This document shows, piece by piece, positions 27,025 to 35,334 of a stretch of 64,000 bases of DNA (positions are counted from its first letter, which is position 1; each line of letters opens with the position of its first letter). The DNA is taken from positions 1,178,001-1,242,000 of the forward strand of contig NZ_FPEI01000006.1 in the NCBI RefSeq assembly GCF_900117415.1, in the 5' to 3' direction. Both the position numbers and the translations under genes were made by a program. A model generated the notes under the pieces. That model was not told the origin of the DNA. It ran no database searches and saw nothing but the letters and a program-made list of their open reading frames with translations. The stretch comes from Hyphomicrobium sp. CS1BSMeth3 (GTDB lineage: Bacteria; Pseudomonadota; Alphaproteobacteria; Rhizobiales; Hyphomicrobiaceae).

Positions 27025-28082
27025 ATGGCGATGCGGCGACGGAGATGTCGCGTGATCTTCTCGCTTTTGCCAGCGAGCTGCTGAGCTTTGCCGAGCGAGA
27101 GCACGGACGGCTTCCGCATCAGCGCACCTTCATCCTTCCCGGTGTGTCTCTGGGCACTGGCTATTCCGCGCCTCAGTTCGCCGAGCTTTGCGACCGGGCC
27201 TATCTGTCCGCGTCCGCTCCCGAGGATGCTCATTCGGTAGCGCTCGCCGTGCTGGATTACGAAGCGCTCCCGCACATGCCGCGATGGCGCGGACCTGCGC
27301 CCGGTTTTCACGACGTGACATCCGGGCTCGCGGCGCACGGCCTGCGCGCGGCATACGACGCGGGATATGCGACCTGGGATATCTACGACCCCGCGCGCGG
27401 ACTGGGTGTTCGCGCAATGGAGGCGACGGCGCTGCGGCCGCCATGGGAGCCATCCTTTCCGCTGCGCCTGCTGCTGCACTGGGCAGCCCGAGATCCGCGC
27501 CGCGGCATGATCCACGCGGGCACCCTCGGGCATCGAGGCTACGGGGTATTTCTGGTCGGCGCGGGAGGTTCCGGAAAATCCGGCACCACGCTCTCCGGCA
27601 TCCTGCATGGACTGACCAGCGTCGGCGACGACTACGTGGCGGTCAGCTCGCGCGACGCCATCGTCGAAGCGCTGCCGGTACTGCGGCGCATGAAGCAGGA
27701 TGTGGCGGGGCTGCGCCGGCTTGGTCTCGAAGCTGGGAAAGGCCCTCTCGACGGGCCGCCCAACTGGCAAGGCAAGATCGAGTTCGACTTCGAGGCCCTG
27801 GCTGCCGGCGCGCGCGCCGAGCGCCTGACCATGACCGCGATCCTCATGCCGCACATAGCAAGGGCGCCGTCCTCATCGTTCCGACCAGCCACCGCCAAGG
27901 AGGCCATGATCGCCATGGCGCCGAGCAGTCTTTTTCAGCTTCACGGGAGCTGGCGCGAGGATTTCGGATTGATCGCGTCGGTCGCGCGCACCTTGCCGGC
28001 ATTCCATCTCGATCTCAGCGAGGATCCGGGAGAGATCGCCGCTGCAATCCGGTCCTTTCTCGAGAGCAGGTCGGCGCGATGA
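26991..28082 (+). CDS. HprK-related kinase
   Basis: A 363-residue protein related to HPr serine kinase. The P-loop VGAGGSGKSGTT is at about residues 189-200, the upstream histidine segment IHAGTLG at 175-180, and GDDYVAV at 212-218, as in HprK-type kinases. The N-terminal 160 residues are not the HprK N-domain. Relatives occur with PqqD proteins and nucleotidyltransferases and in phosphorylated lasso peptide clusters. The probable role is phosphorylation of a peptide or sugar carrier, which is inference. The start lies inside the PqqD-like gene; ATG at 27045 is an alternative. It ends in an ATGA overlap with the first glycosyltransferase. Confidence 0.8.
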   Translation: MAHSQADRGELNGDAATEMSRDLLAFASELLSFAEREHGRLPHQRTFILPGVSLGTGYSAPQFAELCDRAYLSASAPEDAHSVALAVLDYEALPHMPRWRGPAPGFHDVTSGLAAHGLRAAYDAGYATWDIYDPARGLGVRAMEATALRPPWEPSFPLRLLLHWAARDPRRGMIHAGTLGHRGYGVFLVGAGGSGKSGTTLSGILHGLTSVGDDYVAVSSRDAIVEALPVLRRMKQDVAGLRRLGLEAGKGPLDGPPNWQGKIEFDFEALAAGARAERLTMTAILMPHIARAPSSSFRPATAKEAMIAMAPSSLFQLHGSWREDFGLIASVARTLPAFHLDLSEDPGEIAAAIRSFLESRSAR

Positions 28083-28837
28083 AAATCTCCATCCACATGC
28101 CCGCCTACAATGCCGAGAGCACGATCGGCTCGGCTCTCAAATCGCTTCTCCGCCAGCGCGACGCAGGCGAGCTCGACATCATCGTCGTGGATGATGGCTC
28201 GACCGACAGCACGCGCGATGCCATCGGCGCCCTCGCCGCCACGGCACCGGAGATCAGGCTGCTCTGCGTGCCTCACGGCGGCATTTCGAAAGCCCGGAAC
28301 ACGGCACTGCGGGCGACGCGGCCGGACACGGATCTCATCACCTTTCTGGACGCCGACGATCTGTCGCCCGCGGGCAGATTGGCACGCGATGCCGCTCTCC
28401 TGAAAGCGGATCCGGGTCTCCAGTTCGTATACTCCAAAATTCGTTTCTTCGATCTCGAGGACGCCGAGCATCTGGCACCGAGCGCAACGTCGCATGCCGT
28501 CGATGGCTGGATCGGCCAACTCGGTCAGGCGCTGTTCCGGCGCGAAGTCCTCGAAGCGGCTGGGCCATTCGACGAGACGCTGCAGCAGTCCGAGGATCTC
28601 GATCTCTGGTTTCGCATCTTCGCCGAGCAGCCCAAATACGCGGTCACCGAAGAGATCGGCGTGTACTACCGGAAGAACCACGGCAGCATCACCGAAAATC
28701 GCCGTCAGTTCCGGCAGGAGCTGATGAGGACCTTGTTCAGACATCGCAAGCGGCAACCCAAACTCGGCGAGCTCGGTCTGCCGCAAGGCTTCATCTCGGC
28801 CGACCACATGGCGGAGCTTCGGACATGGGTAAAATGA
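28079..28837 (+). CDS. Glycosyltransferase family 2 protein
   Basis: A 252-residue GT-A fold glycosyltransferase. It starts ISIHMPAYNAESTIGSALKSLL, carries IIVVDDGSTDSTRD with the nucleotide-sugar-binding aspartates near residue 38, and has FLDADDL (DxD metal site) near residue 93. The acceptor-base region SEDLDLWFRI is near residue 175. There are no membrane segments, so it acts in the cytoplasm. It overlaps neighbours on both sides by ATGA, so all these proteins are made together. Confidence 0.92.
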   Translation: MKISIHMPAYNAESTIGSALKSLLRQRDAGELDIIVVDDGSTDSTRDAIGALAATAPEIRLLCVPHGGISKARNTALRATRPDTDLITFLDADDLSPAGRLARDAALLKADPGLQFVYSKIRFFDLEDAEHLAPSATSHAVDGWIGQLGQALFRREVLEAAGPFDETLQQSEDLDLWFRIFAEQPKYAVTEEIGVYYRKNHGSITENRRQFRQELMRTLFRHRKRQPKLGELGLPQGFISADHMAELRTWVK

Positions 28838-29496
28838 TCGCCTATAGCGCCGTCATTCCAGCCTTCAATACGCAAGCCTACATCGCCGACGCGATCCTCT
28901 CGATCCGCGCTCAAACAGTGCCGCCGCAGGAGATCATCGTCGTCGACGACGGCTCGACCGACCGAACGGTGGAGGTCGTGAGAAGTCTCGGCGCCGATAT
29001 CCGGATCATTCGCCAGGAAAATCGCGGCGCCGGTCCGGCCACCACAGCCGCGATCGAAGCGGTAACGACCGGCCTGATCGCCGGCCTCGATTCCGATGAT
29101 ATCTGGCTGCCGCACAAGATGGAGCGGCAGTTGCAGGCATTGCAGGAAATGCCCGAGATCGCGGGCTGCTTTGCGAGAATGCGGCAGTTCCAACACGGCG
29201 CCGACATGGATGCGGATGGCCCCGTCGCCGACTCGTGGCTCCGGTCGTCCATGGTCATGCGCACCGAGGTTGCGCTCGGCGCCGGGCCGATCGTCGGGCG
29301 GATCGGAGAGCTCGTGGACTGGCTGGCGCGCATTCGCGAGCGGGGCCATCGCCTGCATCTTCTCCCCGAGGTCCTGGCATTGCGCCGCGCGCGCCCAGGG
29401 AGTCTCACCTACGACCGTGACGCCGCATGTAGCAGCGCCTATTTGCTCGCCGCCCGCAAAGCAATCCTGCGGCGGCGCGAGACGCCCGCAAGATAG
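28834..29496 (+). CDS. Glycosyltransferase family 2 protein, short
   Basis: A 220-residue GT-A glycosyltransferase, paralogous to the one just upstream. AVIPAFNTQAYIADAILSIRAQT opens the protein, IIVVDDGSTDRTVEVV is near residue 37 and GLDSDDIWLP (DxD) near residue 87. It lacks the ED-W motif in the form seen in its neighbour; the region near residue 150 reads GELVDWLARIRERG. The ATG at 28834 overlaps the preceding stop by 4 bases. A second start three codons earlier is possible. The sugar and acceptor are unknown. Confidence 0.88.
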   Translation: MIAYSAVIPAFNTQAYIADAILSIRAQTVPPQEIIVVDDGSTDRTVEVVRSLGADIRIIRQENRGAGPATTAAIEAVTTGLIAGLDSDDIWLPHKMERQLQALQEMPEIAGCFARMRQFQHGADMDADGPVADSWLRSSMVMRTEVALGAGPIVGRIGELVDWLARIRERGHRLHLLPEVLALRRARPGSLTYDRDAACSSAYLLAARKAILRRRETPAR

Positions 29497-29507
29497 AGGG
29501 CCCCAAC

Positions 29508-30965
29508 ATGCTCCTTATGCCGCGACATTTCTCGGCCTCACGACGCTTTCCCCAGCTCTCATGGGCCTGGCCGAACGGCAGCCGTCAGCTTCTTGTCATG
29601 GCGGCGGGCCACGCCGACGAGACGCGTGCCGCTGAGGCGCTCATCGAGTGGCTGTCGACGACGGACATCGATAGCTGTCACTTTCCCGAGCAGCGGCTTC
29701 TGGTGCGGATTGCCAGCCGCTTTCCCGAGACGCGCCTCAAAGTGGCCGAGCGTGCGCGCCTCAATGGCATCGTGCGGTTGCTCTGGACGAGATCGCGCCT
29801 CACTCTCGACAATGCCGCGCCGGCTCTCAAGGCCCTGCGCGAGGCCGGCGTAGAGCTGCTCGTCCTCAAGGGCATGGCGCTCACCGCGCTCAACATGCAG
29901 AACCTCAAGGGACGCATCGCGCACGATGTCGATATCCTCGTGCGCCCTTCCCACGTAGCGACTGCGCTCTCGACCATGGACCGCAGCGGCTGGCGCTCTG
30001 CGCGCGGCGAGTCGGGGCTGTTTCTCATGAAGCGCGGCGCGGCATTCCGCAGCCTCAACTTCCTGAAGGCGCCATTCGGCGACATAGACCTGCACACGCG
30101 GGCGTATCACACTGCGAAGCCCGACAGTGCACCCGAGACGGGCCTTTGGACGAGGAGCGCGCGGGCCGAGCTGCTGGGCATCGACGTGCTCGTGCCGAGC
30201 GCGACCGACCGGCTCGTGATCGCCATCGCGCACGGTGCTCTCGATGCCCATCGCCACAGCGACTGGCTCATCGACTGCGCGCAGATCGCCGGCGAGGGCG
30301 AAGTCGACTGGCCGCTGGTCGTGAGCCTTGCGACAGAGCTTGGCATCCCGGCGGAGGTGACGCTCGCCCTGACGTATGTGCGCGAGGTCCTGGGCTACCC
30401 AATTCCGGAGAGCATCCTTGCGCAGCTCTGGAGTGCCGCAAGGAGCATGCCAGCCGACTACTACAAGGCGCTCATGCTCGGCTATCCGAGGGCCCGGCAC
30501 TCGATGGTCAGCAGCGTCGGGCGGCGCATCTTCAAGGCCCGGCATCAGGCGCAGGTCAAGGCCGCCAACGGCAGTGTCGGCTCCGCCGCCGATCCCCGCA
30601 TCGAGATGCGCAGGATCGGTCGTCCGGCGGAGTTACCGGACAGCCCGCCGGCGCTGCGCCACCGCGTCAGCATCGCGCCTGGAGCACAACGGTGCGCGAT
30701 CGTGATTGCCATGGAAGGCGCCGGCCCGGCCCGGCGCTATGTATTCGAAGTCAACACGCACGACCGCCACCTCGCACAGATCACGTACAGGGATCTGTTC
30801 GGCCGCGGAGAGCTCTTCCTCGGTGCGGAGATTGGACTGCCTGGTGACGTCGCCGTCGACCACATCTGGATCGAAGCGCGTCAGTCCGGAATTCTCGTGC
30901 CCGGACATTCGGCCGACGAGCAGGCGAAGTTCGGCCCGCGGCCCTTCCGCCTTCTCGCGAGTTGA
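29508..30965 (+). CDS. Nucleotidyltransferase family protein (NTP_transf_5-like)
   Basis: A 485-residue protein. The nucleotidyltransferase core spans about residues 75-290: VELLVLKGMALTALNM near residue 115 and HDVDILVRP near residue 140, the DxD that coordinates metal. The family (PF14907) occurs in lasso peptide and polysaccharide gene clusters. The C-terminal 120 residues form an extra, probably beta-rich domain (RRYVFEVNTHDRHLAQITYRDL) that I do not recognise. It is the last gene of the PqqD/HprK/GT operon, 11 bases after the second glycosyltransferase. Confidence 0.82.
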   Translation: MLLMPRHFSASRRFPQLSWAWPNGSRQLLVMAAGHADETRAAEALIEWLSTTDIDSCHFPEQRLLVRIASRFPETRLKVAERARLNGIVRLLWTRSRLTLDNAAPALKALREAGVELLVLKGMALTALNMQNLKGRIAHDVDILVRPSHVATALSTMDRSGWRSARGESGLFLMKRGAAFRSLNFLKAPFGDIDLHTRAYHTAKPDSAPETGLWTRSARAELLGIDVLVPSATDRLVIAIAHGALDAHRHSDWLIDCAQIAGEGEVDWPLVVSLATELGIPAEVTLALTYVREVLGYPIPESILAQLWSAARSMPADYYKALMLGYPRARHSMVSSVGRRIFKARHQAQVKAANGSVGSAADPRIEMRRIGRPAELPDSPPALRHRVSIAPGAQRCAIVIAMEGAGPARRYVFEVNTHDRHLAQITYRDLFGRGELFLGAEIGLPGDVAVDHIWIEARQSGILVPGHSADEQAKFGPRPFRLLAS

Positions 30966-30975
30966 GTCTCGGCTT

Positions 30976-31314
30976 CTAGTCCTGCGTCGGATCCTCGTCG
31001 CCGGACATATGGCGGACGATCGCCTGCCGCACGGCGTCCGGTTGCTCGGAGAGCGCGTTCGTGAGCGCGCGCAGGTGGCGCCGCGTATCATGAAGCTGGT
31101 CGATCAACGAGAGAATGACCGGCAGGCTCGCGTGGTCCAGTCCCATGCGGTAGTGCAGGTCGCAGGCGAGCGCCACACGGGTCTCATCGATACGATCGAA
31201 GAGATAGCCTTCGGCATCGCTGTGCGGCGCAATCACGCCTTCTTCGATCCAGGTCATGAGCACCCGGTGCTCGAGGACAGTGAACTGCGCAATGAGCTCG
31301 CTTTCACGGATCAT
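30976..31314 (-). CDS. cbpM: Chaperone modulator CbpM
   Basis: A 112-residue protein with the MerR-like CbpM fold: an N-terminal ELIAQFTVLEHRVLMTWIEEGVIAP and a helical C-terminal half. CbpM binds the J domain of CbpA and inhibits its co-chaperone activity. It starts one base after the cbpA stop codon, the usual cbpA-cbpM order. The frame can be extended upstream, but that part overlaps cbpA and has no family resemblance. Confidence 0.88.
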   Translation of the reverse strand: MIRESELIAQFTVLEHRVLMTWIEEGVIAPHSDAEGYLFDRIDETRVALACDLHYRMGLDHASLPVILSLIDQLHDTRRHLRALTNALSEQPDAVRQAIVRHMSGDEDPTQD

Positions 31315-31315
31315 G

Positions 31316-32242
31316 TCAGGTTGCTCCCTTTCTGCGCGGTTGCTGCGGATGGCTCTTCTCCCACTCGGCCATGAACTGCGCGAGCGCCTCGTCCGCGCCT
31401 TCCGGTGGCACAATGTGGATCTCGACGAGTTGATCGCCGCGTTCACCGGACTTGCCGCGTAGCGCGCCCTTGCCGCGCAGTCGCAGCTTCGTGCCCTCTT
31501 TGGCGCCTTTCGGCACTTTGACGTCGACCTGTCCGTCCACCGTCTCGATGCGCACGCTGGCGCCGTTCAGCGCCTCGCCGAGCGAGACCGGCAGCTCGCT
31601 CACGATATCCGCCCCCTCGCGCCTGAAGCCCGGATGAGGCCGAACGGAGATCTGAACATATGCGTCGCCGGACTGGCCGTCGGAGCCCGGCAACCCCTGC
31701 CCCTTGAGGCGAAGCACCTGACCGTCGTCAACACCGGCCGGGATTGCAATATCGAGCGTCTTGCCGTCCGGCATGGACACCACCTTGCGCGCGCCGTTCA
31801 CAGCATCGAGAAAATCGATCTCGAGAGCATAGCGCACGTCCCGCGGCGGCATGCGGAAGCCGCCGTGCTCACCGCGCCCGCGGAAAAGGTCGGCGAAGAC
31901 ATCGAAGTCCAAATCGGCCTCGCCGCCGCTCTGCGCCCCGGCCGTCCCGCGGCGGCTGTAGCGCATGTTCGGATCGGCTTCGGCGTACTCGCGGTAGAAG
32001 TGCCGCTCGGGCTGGCGCTCGGCACCGGTCTCGTCGATCTCGCCGGCGTCGTAGCGCTTACGCTTGTCCGCATCTCCGATGATGTCGTAAGCGGCATTGA
32101 TCTCCTTGAAGCGGCTCTCGGCCTCGGGCTTACCCGGATTGAGATCAGGATGCGTTTCCTTGGCGGCCTTGCGGTAGGCCTTGCGGATGTCGTCCTGGGT
32201 GGCGCTGGGCGCGACGCCCAGGATCTCATAGGGATTGGCCAT
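31316..32242 (-). CDS. cbpA: DnaJ-like co-chaperone CbpA
   Basis: A 308-residue class B J-protein. The J domain (residues 3-70) has the essential HPD tripeptide in KETHPDLNPGKPEAESRFKEINAAYDII. A charged linker follows, then two beta-barrel client-binding domains (about 115-300; GQVLRLKGQGLPGSDGQSGDAYVQI). There is no zinc-binding CxxC region, which separates it from DnaJ. It stimulates DnaK ATPase and is modulated by the CbpM encoded next. Confidence 0.93.
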   Translation of the reverse strand: MANPYEILGVAPSATQDDIRKAYRKAAKETHPDLNPGKPEAESRFKEINAAYDIIGDADKRKRYDAGEIDETGAERQPERHFYREYAEADPNMRYSRRGTAGAQSGGEADLDFDVFADLFRGRGEHGGFRMPPRDVRYALEIDFLDAVNGARKVVSMPDGKTLDIAIPAGVDDGQVLRLKGQGLPGSDGQSGDAYVQISVRPHPGFRREGADIVSELPVSLGEALNGASVRIETVDGQVDVKVPKGAKEGTKLRLRGKGALRGKSGERGDQLVEIHIVPPEGADEALAQFMAEWEKSHPQQPRRKGAT

Positions 32243-32433
32243 GCTGTCTCACGTCAGGATCCAGATGTGGCGCGATCGCGCAGAGAGCACCCGAGCAGAC
32301 TACGCCAGCCCATGCAGCGCCATCAACGGCAGAGCGACGCGTGCCGAGGCCGCAAACCGACATCGGCAACCAACTACTAAACGTGCTTCAGGCCAAAATG
32401 TTGCCGCCTGTCGGCAATCGCGGTTGGTGAAGC

Positions 32434-32474
32434 ATAAAATTAGATCCAGCGGACGCAGCATAGTCGCCCGCTGG
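32434..32474 (-). terminator. Probable intrinsic terminator of the L,D-transpeptidase gene
   Basis: On the minus strand, CCAGCGG and CCGCTGG form a 7-bp stem around a 15-base loop (32446-32474), followed by ATCTAATTTTA. It lies about 30 bases past the stop codon of the gene ending at 32504. The T-tract is imperfect. The remaining bases between 32243 and 32434 show nothing recognisable. Confidence 0.55.
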
Positions 32475-32503
32475 ATGATTTGCGCCGCCGGCAGGCTCGC
32501 GCG

Positions 32504-33151
32504 TTACCAGGGCCGCCAGTCGGACTGGCCGATGCGATCATCATAGACCGCCCGCGCATTGAAACGCTTCCAGGTTGCGGTCACCTTCGCGCCGACGGGA
32601 ATGCGCTCGTAGAGCTCGATCACGTGCGCGTTGTGCATCCTCACGCAACCCCGTGACACGTTCTGCCCGATGGTCGAAGGCGCGTCCGTGCCGTGAATGC
32701 GATAGAGCGTGCTGCCCAGATACAGGGCGCGCGCGCCCATGGGGTTCTTCGGATCGCCGCCGGGCACGGTTGGCGGGATGCTCGGATTTTCACGTCGCAT
32801 TTCCGCGGTCGGCGTCCAAGGCGGATCGACGCGCTTCTGGGTAACGCGTTGCACGCCCTCCCAGCGACTTTCGGCCCGTGGCACGCTGATCGGATAGCTC
32901 ACAGCGCGGCCGCGGCTGGTCACGTGATAGAGCCGCCGGTCGCCGAAGCTCACGATGACCTCACCTGGTTCAACCGCCGGATCGAAATGAACGACGCGCC
33001 GGTCCGAAACCGTATTTTTTCCTGTGTCCTCGCCGGACAGCCAGTCAAACAGGCCCTGGGCCTGCGCTGCTTGCGGAGGCACGAAGAGCAGTGCAGCGAG
33101 TGCGGCCACAGCGCCGGTGGCGGCACTGCGAAGCCGAGAAGTTCCATTCAT
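32504..33151 (-). CDS. L,D-transpeptidase (YkuD domain)
   Basis: A 215-residue exported enzyme that forms 3-3 cross-links in peptidoglycan or attaches proteins to it. A signal peptide ends near PPQAAQAQG (residues 1-32). The YkuD catalytic motif is IHGTDAPSTIGQNVSRGCVRMHN, with His153 and the nucleophile Cys169. The frame is open further upstream, but the ATG at 33151 gives a proper signal peptide. It belongs to a multi-copy family in alphaproteobacteria. Confidence 0.93.
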   Translation of the reverse strand: MNGTSRLRSAATGAVAALAALLFVPPQAAQAQGLFDWLSGEDTGKNTVSDRRVVHFDPAVEPGEVIVSFGDRRLYHVTSRGRAVSYPISVPRAESRWEGVQRVTQKRVDPPWTPTAEMRRENPSIPPTVPGGDPKNPMGARALYLGSTLYRIHGTDAPSTIGQNVSRGCVRMHNAHVIELYERIPVGAKVTATWKRFNARAVYDDRIGQSDWRPW

Positions 33152-33227
33152 GATGTGCGTATCCTGACCCGCGCCCGTGATGGCGCATAGCTTCTGAAGT
33201 GGTGGGGTGGAAGCTCGGAGAGGATCT

Positions 33228-33626
33228 TTAAATGTGCATGCGCCGTGTCGCGGCGTACACCGCATCATAACTGAGATGAAGGTGCGGCCCCGAGCTCCAG
33301 GAGCTCGCCCCGGCGATGCCGAGTTGCTTATCCGGCAGCGGAATGCTCGCTGACGCACCTGGCTCGCCGCATTTGCGCTTCGCGACCGGATCGAGCATCG
33401 ACGCGGCTGCACGCGGCGCAAGTTTGCACCGATGCTTCTTCGGAAGCTGATGATGGCAGAGCGAACCTGAAAGGTGCTGGCTGCTCAGATGCGCGCGGGA
33501 CATTTCCGGCGCCGGATCATCCACGCGTGCAGCGTCCGCGCTCGTGCCGAGCGCCATCAGCACGACAAAAATCGCCAGAAGCCCTATGGCCAGGCCTTTG
33601 AGGATGTCTGTCAGTGACCTCGACAT
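33228..33626 (-). CDS. Hypothetical exported or membrane-anchored protein
   Basis: A 132-residue protein with a hydrophobic segment at residues 9-28 (LKGLAIGLLAIFVVLMALG) followed by ADAARV, either a signal peptide or an anchor. The rest has a basic, Cys-containing middle (HHQLPKKHRCKLAP and RKCGEPG). I do not recognise the family. It lies 76 bases upstream of the L,D-transpeptidase gene on the same strand and may share its promoter. Codon use is less regular than in its neighbours, so it may not be real. Confidence 0.5.
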   Translation of the reverse strand: MSRSLTDILKGLAIGLLAIFVVLMALGTSADAARVDDPAPEMSRAHLSSQHLSGSLCHHQLPKKHRCKLAPRAAASMLDPVAKRKCGEPGASASIPLPDKQLGIAGASSWSSGPHLHLSYDAVYAATRRMHI

Positions 33627-33898
33627 GCCGACACGCGTGTCCTTGATCCGCAAAGATCGAAATGATCTCGCGAAGCACAACGTAGTGGTGTTCGCCTGGT
33701 TTTGGGAGCTGCGCGAGGCGGACTTCTGAAGTCCCGTGGCGTCGCTGCCACAATTTCTCGGCGCGCCCCCTTGATGCGCCAGAAGGATGCAGGCTGCGAC
33801 GTCAGCGCGCACGGCGACATATCAGTCGTGCCGGCCGTGCCCGAGCCGTCCGCTCCGACTTACCTCTTGTCAGGCCGCGCCTGTTCTGGCACGTTCAT

Positions 33899-33916
33899 TA
33901 TATCCATACGGATATA
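33899..33916. promoter_or_regulatory. Perfect 18-bp palindrome upstream of the DUF2325 gene
   Basis: TATATCC-ATAC-GGATATA is a perfect inverted repeat 16 bases before the probable TTG start of the DUF2325 gene. A near copy lies upstream of moeA at 35282-35299. The position suits an operator. It does not match the consensus of ModE or FNR as I know them. The preceding stretch from 33627 to 33898 shows no gene or other structure. Confidence 0.55.
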
Positions 33917-33932
33917 GCGTGAGAAGTACCCC

Positions 33933-35243
33933 TTGAAGCGCGCCGCCATCCCAGCGCCGGTCCTGAACCTTGGCAGACGCGCCATGACGGCGCCGCTGTC
34001 ACTCAAATCGGCGCCCCTCGTGCTGGTTGAACGGCCGCAGGACGGTCCGCTCCCGATCGCACGCCGCGCAAAAATCTGGGAGCTCTCGCGCTATCTGCAC
34101 TGCTCGATCATCGGCACCTGCCTCTCGACGGCCGAGCTCCGCCACATCCTGGCCAAATCGGGCTTCCTCACGGACGGTGCCTGCGACCACGAACTGCACG
34201 GCAGAGGCGTGACGGTCGCGGGCCAGTCGGACGTTGCCGGCAAGCTTCTGCACAAGGCGCTCGACAAGCGTCACCGCCAAGCCATCAACCAGTTTGCCAA
34301 GGCCAAGAGCGCCGCAGAGCTGACCGCGCTATGGCGCGAGGCGCTGGCACGCGGCGAGGTCCCTGGTGCCTACTGGGCGGCTCTGACACACCCGGAGGCA
34401 TCCGACGATCTCGTCCGGCAGATGTTCGGCGAAGTGCACATGCTTTCGCACCTCGTCGGCGCGGCCAATCGCGCGGACATCCGGCGGCTGACCGACCTCG
34501 AAGCGGAGAATGCCCAACTGCGGGAGAAGCTGCGGCGCCAGGAGGCCCATCTTCGCGAAGGTCTCTCGACGCGCGACGCGACAATCCGCGATTTGAACCA
34601 ACTTCTCGCCCGTCGGATTGCAGAGCAGGTCAGCGGTACAAGCGCGTCCTCGACGTCATCCGAGCACGCGACGCTTACCGCGGTCGTGAGCGATCTCGAG
34701 CGCCGCGTCGGTGCTGAAAGCCGGCGGCGCGCCGCACTCGAAGCGCGCCTGGAGCGTCTTGCGGAGGAGGCTCGCCGTGATCGGGAAGCCCGATCGGCAG
34801 CAGAAGCGCGCGAGCAGACGCTCAGGGATGAGCTGGAGACACTCGAAGCGCGCCTGGCCTTCCCGGTCGAGGTCGCGTCCACGCCGGAGCTGACCGACCG
34901 CTTCGAGGGACTTGCCGTTCTCTATGTCGGCGGGCGCCAGCAACAGCAGAGCCATCTCAAGTCCCTGGCAACGCCCATGGGGATCGAGTTGCTGTTCCAC
35001 GATGGTGGTATCGACGACCGCCACGGCCTCCTCGCCGGCATGGTCAGCCGCGCTGATGTCGTCATGTTCCCGGTCGATTGCGTGAGCCACGAAGCCGTGT
35101 CGGCCGTGAAGCGCTTGTGCCGCAACGCCGGCAAGCCGTTCGTCCCGCTCCGCACTGGCGGGCTCAGCTCGTTTCTTGCCGCGCTCGAGCGCATGGCCCC
35201 CTCGCAGGTGAGCCGCGAAAGCGCTGCATCGGCTTCGGCCTGA
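33933..35243 (+). CDS. DUF2325 domain-containing protein with long coiled coil
   Basis: A protein of 436 residues (TTG start) or 419 (ATG at 33984). The N-terminal ~170 residues are a helical domain (WELSRYLHCSIIGTCLSTAELRHIL). Residues ~185-315 are rich in Glu, Arg and Leu heptads, a coiled coil. The C-terminal ~100 residues are DUF2325: VLYVGGRQQQQSHLKSLATPMGIELLFHDGG, then ADVVMFPVDCVSHEAV. Function is unknown. The TTG has GAGAAG upstream and lies just after the palindrome. It is followed by moeA, which carries a similar palindrome, suggesting shared control linked to molybdenum enzymes. Confidence 0.82.
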   Translation: MKRAAIPAPVLNLGRRAMTAPLSLKSAPLVLVERPQDGPLPIARRAKIWELSRYLHCSIIGTCLSTAELRHILAKSGFLTDGACDHELHGRGVTVAGQSDVAGKLLHKALDKRHRQAINQFAKAKSAAELTALWREALARGEVPGAYWAALTHPEASDDLVRQMFGEVHMLSHLVGAANRADIRRLTDLEAENAQLREKLRRQEAHLREGLSTRDATIRDLNQLLARRIAEQVSGTSASSTSSEHATLTAVVSDLERRVGAESRRRAALEARLERLAEEARRDREARSAAEAREQTLRDELETLEARLAFPVEVASTPELTDRFEGLAVLYVGGRQQQQSHLKSLATPMGIELLFHDGGIDDRHGLLAGMVSRADVVMFPVDCVSHEAVSAVKRLCRNAGKPFVPLRTGGLSSFLAALERMAPSQVSRESAASASA

Positions 35244-35281
35244 CATCGGCTTCCGTTTCCGGCTTGCAACCCGCCGGCCGA

Positions 35282-35299
35282 TGTATCCGCCGGGATATA
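35282..35299. promoter_or_regulatory. Palindrome upstream of moeA, near copy of the DUF2325 site
   Basis: TGTATCC-GCCG-GGATATA matches the 33899-33916 palindrome in both arms except for one base. The central four bases differ, as expected for a dimeric repressor or activator site. It lies 36 bases before the moeA ATG, in the 91-base gap after the DUF2325 gene. Confidence 0.5.
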
Positions 35300-35334
35300 G
35301 GTTGATCAACGATCCAGGAGGAGGTCGCTTAGAC

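Noticed and set aside
26575-30965. Lasso peptide biosynthesis cluster
   Set aside because: The kinase and nucleotidyltransferase fit, but no transglutaminase-like protease, asparagine-synthetase-like cyclase or precursor with a lasso leader is visible.
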